NCBI RefSeq assembly: GCF_964340395.1
Contig: NC_135552.1
Span: 2,974,017 to 3,038,016, forward strand
DNA from: Glandiceps talaboti
Lineage: Eukaryota; Hemichordata; Enteropneusta; Spengelidae
Length of the DNA stretch: 64,000 bases
Direction of reading: 5' to 3'
Both the position numbers and the translations under genes were made by a program. The number at the start of each line of letters is the position of its first letter. Positions within the stretch are counted from its first letter, which is position 1. This document shows positions 27,406-33,388 of the stretch, piece by piece. The notes below the pieces were generated by a model. It saw nothing but the letters and a program-made list of their open reading frames with translations, had not been told where the DNA came from and made no database searches.

Positions 27406-28371
27406 GTGTGGGGATGTGGGTGTGTGTGGATGTCTACATGTATAAATAATCTGCTTTCATTTAATCAATATTAAAATAGCACATATACATATTCTATACT
27501 AACTTGTATAATACTAAATCAAATCCCAGATCAAGCCATCTATCATATTATGACATATTGTGACAATCTTACAGATATGGTGGTAATAATAACAAAATAA
27601 AATAAGTTCTGCTTTTCTTACCATAATGGCGAATCTATACCACTAATAGTCAGATCAATACGTGGATGCATGTGTAGGTATAACTAAAGACATTGGCAAG
27701 CAGTATGGTGGAATGGTACGGGCTATCAATTGATTTATGTTTTTACGGAATCATTCGAAACAAGGAGGTTCTCTTAAACATCCTTGTTCAAAGCAATTCC
27801 GCGGACATTTGGAGAAAGTCGTTCACGTAATCAATAGTATCCTATTCAAGTTAGAGTATAGTTTGTTTATAAATGACTTTGGTGTAATCACGACTCTTGA
27901 TGTCAAACAATGACTCGTTTAAAGTCTATTATCAAGGTGAAATAAATGAATGACAAAATTATAGCAAAAGACAACGTCCTCTACATCAAAAGTACAGTAG
28001 TCAGTTCTGATCTTTAGACCGTACACAGTACACCGGTACAATCAACGATCGTCGACAGTACACTTTCTGTAAGTCGGTGTAGAATACCACCAAATATAAC
28101 AAACTCACGGCGTTATTACCTCAGTTACATTTTACGGCTGATATTATGGTAAGTAACAAGAAGGCGCTTGTACATTATATGCAGAAAAATTCGGGTCATA
28201 ATTTTGTAAACATTTTGACAATGTTAATTGTTATTGATTCCTAGCTAAATGAAATAAACATGTACTCGGAAGTGTTAAAGTTAAAAACCATACCTGGCAG
28301 CCACGTTTATGATGAAATCCAACGACGACAACATGCAGGACAGGGTCAGTCTCATCTTTACTCTCTGCCAT
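1339..28371 (-). CDS. AVL9: AVL9 homologue, late secretory pathway / DENN-family protein (13 exons, 3' partial)
   Basis: Thirteen exons join in phase: 28371-28294, 26724-26604, 23584-23499, 22053-21982, 19920-19831, 14934-14824, 11316-11208, 7012-6339, 6091-5957, 5337-5199, 4332-4252, 3649-3532, 1392-1339. They give 622 codons plus 2 nt with no internal stop, and all introns are GT-AG. Motifs read in order: [16 protein letters not shown] (residues 11-26), [26 protein letters not shown] (120-137), [77 protein letters not shown]. These match the AVL9 family from the N-terminus to just before its C-terminal tail. Family knowledge: AVL9 proteins have DENN-like folds and act in Golgi-to-surface transport and cell polarity. 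Residues about 225-435 (exon 8) are an acidic, low-complexity insert, variable in the family. Roughly 50-60 C-terminal residues are missing and should lie left of position 1. Introns are unusually rich in minisatellites. Confidence 0.93.
1645..2027. repeat. 49-51-bp minisatellite in AVL9 intron 12
   Basis: About 8 imperfect copies, each with CTACTTTGCATATAAACCAT and GGTCTGGGGTTTAGCAAATC. Confidence 0.92.
2261..2669. repeat. 28-bp minisatellite in AVL9 intron 12
   Basis: About 14 copies built on TGAAGTTAATGTCAGTGCAT; variants differ at G/A (CAGTG or CAATG) and GCTTAC/GTTTAC. Confidence 0.93.
2861..3569. repeat. 51-bp minisatellite copying AVL9 exon 12 end plus 5' splice site
   Basis: About 14 units of 51 bp (one of 54). 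On the minus strand each reads TGGACCACCCAGCTATTACT, CAACATCTACAAAA, then GTAAGTTATAAC: the last 34 nt of exon 12, its donor and a little intron. The copy at 3532-3569 is the real exon. Confidence 0.93.
3532..3649 (-). CDS. AVL9: AVL9 coding exon 12 (3' end amplified into an array)
   Basis: 118 nt: completes Asp566, then [19 protein letters not shown] and [11 protein letters not shown], ending with two bases of a Lys codon. The final 34 nt and the donor AAAA/GTAAGT are repeated about 14 times in the following intron. The first donor (3531-3530) is the only one before an in-frame TAA. Confidence 0.88.
3675..4110. repeat. Diverged ~90-bp tandem repeat
   Basis: Five decayed copies recognised by GATTGGCTAATTTA followed by TTCAAACCTGGCACAAATGT, beginning near 3679, 3774, 3862, 3956 and 4038. 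Lies in AVL9 intron 11. Confidence 0.7.
4252..4332 (-). CDS. AVL9: AVL9 coding exon 11
   Basis: 81 nt: completes Gly539, then [12 protein letters not shown] and [12 protein letters not shown]. Matches family 'GWEGGDEWIRAQFAVYIHALLAATLQL'. Acceptor ACACACAG, donor GTAAGT. Confidence 0.9.
4391..5250. repeat. 66-bp minisatellite copying AVL9 exon 10 end plus 5' splice site
   Basis: Thirteen units of exactly 66 bp. On the minus strand a unit reads CTAGTCAGAAATGTTATTGA through CTAGACCCAACAG, then GTAAATAATAATGG: 52 nt of exon 10 plus 14 nt of intron with the donor. The most 5' copy (5199-5250) is the functional exon end. The long plus-strand open frame through the array is an artefact of the 22-codon period. 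Confidence 0.95.
5199..5337 (-). CDS. AVL9: AVL9 coding exon 10 (3' end amplified into an array)
   Basis: 139 nt, codons 493-538 plus one base: [39 protein letters not shown](G). The last 52 nt and the donor ACAG/GTAAATAAT are tandemly repeated downstream in the intron (see the 66-bp array). The first donor at 5198-5197 keeps phase with exon 11; all later copies would read GK then TAA. Confidence 0.88.
5338..5956. other. AVL9 intron 9 with C-rich tract
   Basis: No gene. 5500-5552 (plus) is a CCCCACC/CCACC-rich tract, so the minus (transcribed) strand is G-rich there and could form a quadruplex. Confidence 0.5.
5957..6091 (-). CDS. AVL9: AVL9 coding exon 9
   Basis: 135 nt, 45 codons (448-492): [40 protein letters not shown]. 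Strong match to the family's second DENN-like lobe. Acceptor TTATTCAG, donor GTAAGT. Confidence 0.93.
6339..7012 (-). CDS. AVL9: AVL9 coding exon 8 (acidic insert)
   Basis: 674 nt, the largest exon. Starts [10 protein letters not shown] (family 'GMIEHGLSDC'), continues through about 200 hydrophilic residues rich in E, D, Q, N and S (for example [19 protein letters not shown]), then returns to the conserved [12 protein letters not shown]. The middle is probably disordered, as in other AVL9 proteins. Donor GTAAAT. Confidence 0.9.
7257..7770 (+). mobile_element. Dispersed non-autonomous element with internal microsatellite (copy 1)
   Basis: Shares with copies at 15505 and 20060 the blocks CCAAATTTCAGCC, TAATCTGCTCAGTAG, ACCAAAAGACACA, TTTGCATATCAC, a CA/CAGA microsatellite (7624-7710), GCCATGCCTATAGCACTACT, and the end TTCAGCTGTGCTAAAAA. 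No coding capacity. In layout it resembles tandem-core, microsatellite-bearing elements such as bivalve pearl/Helentron derivatives; the assignment is inferred. Confidence 0.65.
7771..8337. other. AVL9 intron 7 sequence, nothing recognised
   Basis: Unique-looking AT-rich DNA without recognisable genes or repeats. Confidence 0.5.
8338..8650. repeat. 52-bp minisatellite in AVL9 intron 7
   Basis: Six near-identical units containing AACTTGTCACTACACCACAT and GATAATATTGACTACTTATG. Confidence 0.93.
9219..9802. mobile_element. Inverted-repeat DNA element (~585 bp)
   Basis: Left end ATGTATTAATCGCCATCTTA continuing GTTTCCG; right end is its reverse complement (CGGAAACTAAG...GGTGATTAATACAT). Subterminal CGACAATCCC / GGGATTGTTG, and GCCATACGTTACA / TGTAACGTATGGC further in, are also inverted. 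No transposase reading frame, so a MITE-like relic. Confidence 0.7.
10560..11135 (+). mobile_element. Dispersed repeat with AGCTAAAAA-type end
   Basis: Degenerate internal duplication (CATAAAAAAT tracts; ACAAACCTGAGTAAGCTACC and ACAAATCTGAATAGCCTCCC about 140 bp apart) and a terminus GACAGCGGAGCTAAAAA resembling the end of the element at 7257. Likely a related non-autonomous family. Confidence 0.45.
11208..11316 (-). CDS. AVL9: AVL9 coding exon 7
   Basis: 109 nt, codons 187-222 plus one base: [20 protein letters not shown] and LSFVSLFPG, the hydrophobic cDENN-like core. Acceptor TTTTTTCAG, donor GTACAG. Confidence 0.9.
11593..12458. repeat. 25/29-bp minisatellite in AVL9 intron 6
   Basis: About 31 units of GTACCTAGCAATGATAGTTG + ATAGATAAA. 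Shorter units lack part of the GATAGATA. The right part is enriched in the CTGATAAAG short form. Confidence 0.93.
12462..13266. mobile_element. Inverted-repeat DNA transposon relic (805 bp)
   Basis: Terminal inverted repeats GGCTGTTCAGACTACG and CGTAGTCTGAACAGCC, with CAGGCCATGG repeated near both ends. Internal minus frame 13190-12933 carries an Arg-rich stretch ([12 protein letters not shown]) that faintly recalls PIF/Harbinger N-termini, but there is no intact transposase. It is inserted into the tail of the neighbouring minisatellite, since a decayed unit (AAAGTATCTGGAAATGATAG) follows it. Confidence 0.7.
13267..14823. other. AVL9 intron 6, nothing recognised
   Basis: AT-rich, no gene. 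A C-rich tract (CCACCATCCCCACCCCCACC) lies at 14481-14510. Confidence 0.5.
14824..14934 (-). CDS. AVL9: AVL9 coding exon 6
   Basis: 111 nt, 37 codons (150-186): QLYESLSS, a serine-rich stretch, then [19 protein letters not shown], matching family 'SQVYLGLSPRDLVLHFRHK'. Donor GTAAGG. Confidence 0.9.
15098..15512. repeat. 29-bp minisatellite in AVL9 intron 5
   Basis: About 14 copies of TTTTATCTCATTGTATGGTA + GATTGGTAG, with G/A variation (GATTGG/GATTAG; ATGGT/ATGAT). Confidence 0.93.
15505..16248 (+). mobile_element. Dispersed non-autonomous element with internal microsatellite (copy 2)
   Basis: Starts in GCTAAGGGCGTGGTCATGGTTG, then the shared blocks AATCTGCTCAGTAG (twice), TTTGCATATCACCAGTAATGG, a CA/CAGA tract (16038-16192), GCATGCCTACAGCACTACTG and the end TTCAGCTGTGCTAAAAA. 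Same family as the copy at 7257. Confidence 0.65.
16249..17703. other. AVL9 intron 5, nothing recognised
   Basis: AT-rich; no gene, no strong repeat. A small minus-strand frame at 17228-17428 matches no family I know. Confidence 0.45.
17704..18810. repeat. 45-bp minisatellite in AVL9 intron 5
   Basis: About 25 units with GAGAACAGAGATATTTTGAC, AGAATTTCTGTACCATCTAT and GATGA or GATGT. The period is a multiple of three, so long frames open on both strands; these are not genes. One unit (18368-18402) is truncated. Confidence 0.95.
18898..19234. mobile_element. Foldback MITE, TTAA family (copy 1)
   Basis: Long imperfect palindrome: left arm GCCATATGGGTGAGGACTGG, CAACATTGACAAAGTCTGTG, TGTAACTCAATAAATTGCAA; the right arm carries their inverted counterparts. 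TTAA precedes the left end; the right flank is TTCA (decayed). Confidence 0.72.
19510..19740 (+). repeat. Dispersed repeat fragment (also at ~54330)
   Basis: AATCAGTGGCCATATTGGTT, an ATTTTAAAAAT motif and an AATGACCCC motif recur in the same order near 54335-54420. Confidence 0.5.
19831..19920 (-). CDS. AVL9: AVL9 coding exon 5
   Basis: 90 nt, 30 codons (120-149): [18 protein letters not shown] then [12 protein letters not shown]. This is the most strongly conserved block of the family. Acceptor TATTTCAG, donor GTATTG. Confidence 0.92.
20060..20850 (+). mobile_element. Dispersed element with four ~115-bp core repeats and microsatellite (copy 3)
   Basis: Four diverged cores marked by GCTATGGGCATGGTC, TTGCTAGGCATA and CACTTGCCTACCC-like sequence, spaced about 115 bp (20109, 20224, 20338, 20453). 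They are followed by the shared body, a (CA)n tract (20699-20777) and the end GGTTCAGCTGTGCTAAAAA. The most complete copy of the family in the window. Confidence 0.7.
21247..21560. repeat. Compound CA / CATA / CAGA microsatellite
   Basis: (CA)n and CACACC at 21247-21301, then (CA)n, (CATA)n, CAGA units and (CA)n at 21400-21560. Apparent reading frames through it are artefacts. Confidence 0.9.
21982..22053 (-). CDS. AVL9: AVL9 coding exon 4
   Basis: 72 nt, 24 codons (96-119): [18 protein letters not shown], the conserved helix before PLYG. Acceptor TTTTTAG, donor GTAAGT. Confidence 0.9.
22853..23421. repeat. 43-bp minisatellite in AVL9 intron 3
   Basis: About 13 units with GTATATGGCTGTAGAGAACA, TTGCAAGCACTCATTCAAAT and ACG or ACA; some have single-base indels. 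Ends 78 bp from exon 3. Confidence 0.94.
23499..23584 (-). CDS. AVL9: AVL9 coding exon 3
   Basis: 86 nt. Completes Asp67 and encodes DTVYFHLPD and [14 protein letters not shown], matching the family's 'VFGISCYRQIEAK' region. Donor GTGAGT. Confidence 0.9.
23638..23977. mobile_element. Foldback MITE, TTAA family (copy 2, best preserved)
   Basis: 340 bp between direct TTAA flanks (23634-23637, 23978-23981). Ends AGTGGCCATATGGATGAGGA and CAGCCATATGGACACT are inverted; arms pair along most of their length around a centre near 23815. TTAA duplication is typical of piggyBac-type mobilisation; no transposase is encoded. Confidence 0.78.
23982..24540. other. AVL9 intron 2, nothing recognised
   Basis: AT-rich sequence without recognisable gene or repeat. 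Confidence 0.45.
24545..25365. repeat. 57-bp minisatellite, interrupted
   Basis: About 12 units with GTAGTGTTAACACCAGGCTA, GCATTGGACTTATGTTGAGT and TGATGCCAAACTAG. Left units mostly carry GGACTTATG, right units GGGCTAATG. A retroelement tail (24969-25093) splits the array. Confidence 0.94.
24969..25093 (-). mobile_element. 3' end of a retroelement inserted in the 57-bp array
   Basis: On the minus strand it ends GACGAATAAAGTTATTATTA + TTATT: an AATAAA followed by a TTA repeat, as in LINE/SINE 3' tails. Same ending style as the LINEs at 30270 and 42555. Confidence 0.6.
25370..25879. other. AVL9 intron 2, nothing recognised
   Basis: No gene or repeat recognised. Confidence 0.4.
25880..26530. 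repeat. ~74-bp imperfect minisatellite near AVL9 exon 2
   Basis: About 8 units built on CACTGTGCTTTCTCCATAGT, GAACACAGCACGGCAGCCTG and GGTATGGATGGTGTTTC; periods vary from 64 to 75 bp. Markedly GC-richer than its surroundings. Both-strand open frames are artefacts. Confidence 0.9.
26604..26724 (-). CDS. AVL9: AVL9 coding exon 2
   Basis: 121 nt, codons 27-66 plus one base. Begins [11 protein letters not shown] and contains [20 protein letters not shown], the AVL9 uDENN-like signature. Acceptor CCTAG, donor GTAACT. Confidence 0.92.
26876..27260. repeat. (GAAT)n and (GTAT)n microsatellites
   Basis: (GAAT)n 26876-26965, then (GTAT)n 26987-27203 with GTCT and GCAT variants. Confidence 0.96.
27357..27402. 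repeat. (CA)n microsatellite
   Basis: Uninterrupted CA dinucleotide run. Confidence 0.95.
27440..28293. other. AVL9 intron 1, nothing recognised
   Basis: No gene. CpG frequency rises from about 27780 toward exon 1 (for example CAACGATCGTCGACAGTACA), consistent with proximity to the promoter. Confidence 0.45.
28294..28371 (-). CDS. AVL9: AVL9 coding exon 1
   Basis: 78 nt, 26 codons, ending in phase 0 at a GTATGG donor. ATG at 28371 sits in a good context (AAAAATGG). The exon encodes a short acidic leader, then the family's first beta-strand [11 protein letters not shown] and GCQ. Confidence 0.92.
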
Positions 28372-28495
28372 TTTTCAAGAATTACACATTCGTTTTGTAC
28401 TTTTCTCGGTGGCCGTTCGCCGCCCAAAACACTTTCTTCTTGCGCTTACAAGTAGTTTTCGTTCGTCTCGTTCGTAATGATCAGGTGATTCTTTC

Positions 28496-28505
28496 TGCGC
28501 ATGCG
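28496..28505. promoter_or_regulatory. NRF1-like site upstream of AVL9
   Basis: TGCGCATGCG matches the palindromic NRF1 consensus (YGCGCAYGCGC) and lies about 125 bp upstream of the AVL9 ATG. The local sequence (28290-28560) is GC- and CpG-richer than its surroundings, as at housekeeping promoters. Site function is inferred. Confidence 0.45.
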
Positions 28506-28619
28506 TAATGTATAGTCCCGGAGCAGGTACGTTAGTAACAATCGTTTTCATTGGTCAAATACTGTAATCGGTGTAAGACCTTGGATTGAACAATATTTTC
28601 ATTCTGTAATTTATTCAAT

Positions 28620-28675
28620 TTGTTTTTGTTTTTGTTTTTGTTTTCGTTTTTGTTTTCGTTTTCGTTTTTAGTTCA
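28620..28675. repeat. TTTTTG/TTTTCG simple repeat
   Basis: GTTTTTGTTTTTGTTTTCG hexanucleotide run. Confidence 0.85.
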
Positions 28676-29389
28676 TCTAACATATTTTCTGCGTGACTTG
28701 TCAGACACAGCAAATTTCCATTATGTAGAAAGAGTCATTCTAAGATGTACAATCCAATAACAAAAACTAAACTAAAAATTGACACTGAGATTTTTCGATT
28801 TTTTTTTGTATGAACACTTTTTGAAAGTTTGATAATTTCATTGTATCGATTAAATCATTATAAATCAGTTTCTTGCCTTTTTCGCATCTTATTTTATACC
28901 CTTGTTTATGTTCAGTGTTGTTTGAAACTCTTAGTCTTATAACAGATCGGGGTAACTATGACAATAATGATATCGTAAAACCTATAGTCATGTTTACTCA
29001 TGGTGACATCTTGGCTTACAAATGTTATTAATATTTTTTGATTGCTTTAACAAATGCTATTCATCACAATTTGCTCAGTATTACGTTGTATTACAATGTA
29101 TTTAATTTATGACTTTAATGTATGGATTTTATCCACATCTCATTGTCTTGTCAGAGTGGACAAGATTTAGTTTTATTTTGAACACGTGAAGCATAAAAGT
29201 TTATACAATCGAATACCGTCATAGGTAAAAAGAAACCAGATAAAATACATACAAATATAAAGTCAGTGAAACTGAAACAATAATTAACTGTTACAAAAAA
29301 CAACAACCAAATAATCACGAGAGTCAATCATCGATGTGAGTCGGACTAGTAATTGTAATAGAAGTTGTATGTATTGTGTTACTTTGCAT

Positions 29390-29430
29390 TGTATCGTATC
29401 GTATCGTATCGTATCGTATCGTCTCGTCTC
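29390..29430. repeat. (TATCG)n microsatellite
   Basis: Pentanucleotide GTATC repeated, ending in GTCTC variants. Confidence 0.9.
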
Positions 29431-29440
29431 ATTTAAGACG

Positions 29441-30250
29441 TTTAAGGGGATAACCATTTGATTTCTGGGGGGGGGGGGTATGGAGGATTTTGAGAAGAAG
29501 AAAATTTGTTTCCAGGTGAACCAGAAAAAAAAATTTGATCCTGTAATGGCTTGAGAAAAAAAAATTGTCATAACAGACAGAAGTGATAAAAAAATTTGTC
29601 ACAATGCACCAGAAATGAGCAAATTTGGAAACCTTATTCTCATGTATTCTTTGGTGGCGCGGCGCCATAGGCGGCTTAAATGTTTTTAATACAAGTATAA
29701 ATTCCTGTTTTTTTCCTGCACTTATTATTAAAGCATGCACTATATACATAGGTTTGTTCTACATGCTGCAACATATTGGAATGGGTCACATTACACATGC
29801 AAGATATTTTCTTCTGGTTCCTGGTACTACTATGATGGCTTCAAGGAAAGCAATTCACAGGGGTCAGGAGTACAGCACTCCCCAGATCAGTCAGCTCCTC
29901 AGGGATATTTTACCAGTCATCTTTTGTACATACACATTTAAGTAGCAGAAGTATGGTTGGTAGACAGACGTCTTTCATACTAACTGCTACTTCTTCTACT
30001 TGCACAGAACAAGTTATTTAGAGGTACAGTTGTGAACCATTGTGACGTGGTATAAGTATGAACAACGCATTACAAACTTAATGACTAATTTTTAAAAAAA
30101 ATTTGCACTGCTACTCCATTTGAAAAAAAAATTGATGCAGGACTGACAGTAGAAAAAAATTGCTGTCACTCTGACTGGAAAAAAAATTTGCTCCCATACC
30201 TACTTCCTCCATACCCCCCCCCCCAGAAAACAAATGGTTCTCCCCTAAAG
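29441..30250. mobile_element. Inverted-repeat element with poly-G/poly-C termini (~810 bp)
   Basis: Left end GGGGATAACCATTTGATTTCTG, twelve G, TATGGAGGA; right end TCCTCCATA, C-tract, AGAAAACAAATGG and TTCTCCCC: about 45-bp inverted termini with one substitution in ten or fewer. The interior near each end holds AAAAAAATTTG-type blocks (29529, 29560, 29588; 30123, 30155, 30181). Interior frames at 29625-29945 match no transposase I know. Confidence 0.68.
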
Positions 30251-30269
30251 AAATTTGGATGAGTCAATT

Positions 30270-30865
30270 TTTTACCACACTGTTATAGAGCTCGAGTATT
30301 TTATGGTATGCCATCACCATCTGGTTTAACAACATCACCAACGATGTGTTGAATGCACTTGAGAGAGTTGTCAGAGAATCATCGGTACACAATTACCATT
30401 CTTACAATCAATCTATCATTCCAGATCCATTCGCAAAGCTACATCCATCATTAAGGATTCCGCAGTCATCCGGCATATACATTTTTTGAACTGTTACCCT
30501 CGGGTAGGCGGTACAGGAGTTTCAAAACGAAATCAGAACGTTTTCGGAAGAGCTTTTATCCACCTGCCATCCGTATTTTAAACCAGTCCTAGTCCGGACC
30601 GTTTAGTACCAATTGTGTTAGTGTTATGTTTGTCTCAGTATTGTATCTTTTTAGCATCATGTGTGTTTTGTATCGTTTGATGTGTTACATCAATTTTATC
30701 TTATGCTTTTACTTTTCACTTTTCTACGTTGTATTCAATTGTTGTTTTCTTTCCAATCTTTTGTTTTCAAATTTATTTACCTCTTTTTTCGAATGCACGT
30801 GGAAAGTCAATTTCCAGTGCATTTAGTATGCAAACGGCAATAAAGTTATATTATATTATCGTATC
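30270..30865 (+). mobile_element. 3' fragment of a LINE (non-LTR retrotransposon)
   Basis: 30485-30590 reads FFELLPSGRRYRSFKTKSER then FRKSFYPPAIRILN, the C-terminal signature of LINE polyproteins (L2/CR1/Rex-like). Upstream codons are frameshifted. A 3' UTR follows, with AATAAAG and a TATAT/TATCG tail near 30840-30870. 5' truncated and dead. Confidence 0.75.
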
Positions 30866-31089
30866 GTATATGTTAGTGAAACCGATTGAAAACTGGCTAG
30901 CAATTTAACTCTCATGTTTACAACGTGCACCGCGACACAAGGCTACAGAATAAAAACAAAGGCATCATTTGAGATCAACTCACGTCAATCTCATTCACTA
31001 ATGACAAAGAGACCAATCACCATTTACGTTTTAGTTCACGACCTCAATGTTGGGCGGTCAAAGGTCATTCATATTTTCGATTTGATTGA

Positions 31090-31192
31090 AGCGCGAAGGG
31101 AAACCTCTTGAGTACTGAAGTTCTATCGGCGACAAGCAACGTTTAGAGTATTGAAGGTGGTGTAAACGAATTCATAGACACATCAGTCAAAG
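31090..31192 (+). other. PGAP3: Probable 5' UTR exon of PGAP3
   Basis: A CpG-containing stretch ends in CAAAG/GTAAGA at 31192/31193. The next exon of PGAP3 opens with the acceptor TTTTTACAG at 33044, just before the start codon, so a spliced leader is likely. The 5' limit is a guess. Confidence 0.35.
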
Positions 31193-33044
31193 GTAAGATA
31201 AACCTGACATCGTTTGCGGTCGCTGACATGAATGAAAATCAGTGAATTTAAGGTCAAATGACTAAGGGAAGGGGAGGAATATGGCGATACCGCATCATTT
31301 TTCACCGCCCTAGTTCCTGCTTCCGAGCAATTAACATGGCACATTCACGTACATACCCGCGTACCATTTGTAACGAAATAATATGAGATTAACAAAACAA
31401 CGTTGCGGTGATTTCATCATCTCACGAAATACAAGTGCATATATTGTAACAGTGATTGACTTCAAATGTGCAGAAAGTGTTAAATGATAAGCGTGGGACG
31501 TTGCCATGGAGATATAACAATGTTATTATTTCTTATAATTAGCGTTATGTACAGTAACCTTGGCAGAGATTTATTCCCTTGACCCTAATACTGTGATACT
31601 AGTTAACAATTAGTTTTAACCAAACCATATATTGTTTGACCCTGGATGGAATTTATGTTATTAATTATAATATATTTTTTACAGCAGACCCTTTTTTTGG
31701 GATAACTACAAATAAATGTACTTACCATTGCAACAATCACTGTACAGGTCAAAGTAATAATAAACAAATCTTGCATTTTCTAAAAGATATCCATTTTGAA
31801 ATCTAATTTGATCTGTAACATAACTTCAGCTCAATACATAATATTGCATATTGAATAATAACATGTAATACCCAGATTTGAAATTCCACTGACCTTATTA
31901 CCTCATTTTATACTCAGCTGTTACTCACATATTTAGGGGATGAAACCAGAATTGTTGTTGCCGTTAGACTCTAACACAGAGTGACATCATGTTCAGGCCA
32001 CTGCCTACATGACATGTCTGTACAGAGTGTAGTATGACTGATTTCAATGCATTTACACCCAGCTGTGATGAAAGTCATCAAAGTAGGATATCTGCAGTTT
32101 ACGTTTATTCTTTGGAGCAAAATTCACTCACCATTGTTCTTATATCTAGCAAGACTTATTCAATGGTACAATTGATTGTCAAACTTGTATCTTAGCAGTG
32201 TGGGATTGATTAAACTTGTTTGATGGGCAAATTTGAATAGCTGGTTGTCCTACGATTGAGAATATGCAGGATACACAGAGTTTCATCTCTGCTTGACATA
32301 CAAATATGCTATATACAGAGTTTCTTCTCTGCTTGACATACAAATATGCTATATACAGAGTTTCTTCTCTACTTGACATACAAATATGCTATATACAGAG
32401 TTTCTTCTCTACTTGACATACATGTACAATGTAGTTTAAAATTGAGAAATTAGAATGAGGAAAGAATATCGTAGAATGAAGATTTGTTGTACAAACCTTT
32501 TTCAATCATCCACACAGACAACAATTAAATGATTTCCTACATTGACGAATATTAAATCTTCAATTATCATATACTACATTGATCTACATGGCACTAAGAC
32601 ATACTTGCCCCAATACAGTGTTTTTGCTAAGGGAAGGGTTTAGTCCCTGCTTTATGCGACAAGAGATGGAAATATGATAAAACTTATATCTCATAACCTT
32701 ATACACCTGTATTTTGGTGGGAAAGACTTACAAAAAAAAACAATTTGAGAACTGAGGTTTTAGAGTCCTGTAACAGAAGAAGGGAAAAAAGTTGAAATGG
32801 CAAGAATTTCCATACACATTTGTTGGGAAACCATGGCAAATTACCTGGGGAACTGATATTTTTCACCAACTTACCATATTTTACAAACATATCTAGAGCT
32901 GTGGAATTAATGGTAACTGTGAGTTTAACTCTTTAAAACAAATATGATCATGTTACTCTATTCAAATATCCAAAAGTTATTGAATTTCTAAATGTTTGGC
33001 TTTTATTGTTTCATATTTATTGTTTTATATTCATGTTTTTACAG
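31193..33044. other. PGAP3 5' intron (inferred)
   Basis: No gene seen. 32268-32421 is a 40-bp tandem repeat (about four copies with GAGTTTCTTCTCTGCTTGAC). Confidence 0.5.
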
Positions 33045-33079
33045 GTATGTGCATCACATGACAATGTTTAAATTTACAT

Positions 33080-33388
33080 ATGATGGATTTCAATGGTAGA
33101 AATGGCTTACAACTACACTGGTATCTACAGGCTGTAATATTGACTTATTTGATATCTTCGACTGCTGCATCTCTTGGTGATCGAACTATTGCCTACAGAA
33201 ACTGCAGACAACAATGCAGCGATATCAACTGTACTGATGTTGCACTTGACGAGTTTTATGATCAACAGCCTCTCCATTTGAAAGTGTTGGGATGGAGTTG
33301 TTCTGAGGAATGCAGTCATGGATGCATGTGGAAAACAGTTAATCTGTACCTCAGTATAAACCGAAGTGTTCCACAATTCCATGGAAAG
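33080..33388 (+). CDS. PGAP3: PGAP3 coding exon 1
   Basis: 103 codons. Signal-like hydrophobic segment, then a Cys-rich luminal domain ending at SVPQFHGK. Donor GTACAG. Confidence 0.9.

Noticed and set aside
29625-29945. Candidate 106-codon gene inside the poly-G-ended element
   Set aside because: Two frames overlap with no recognisable domain; treated as element interior.
33125-33382. Minus-strand frame across PGAP3 exon 1
   Set aside because: Antisense shadow of a well-supported exon.
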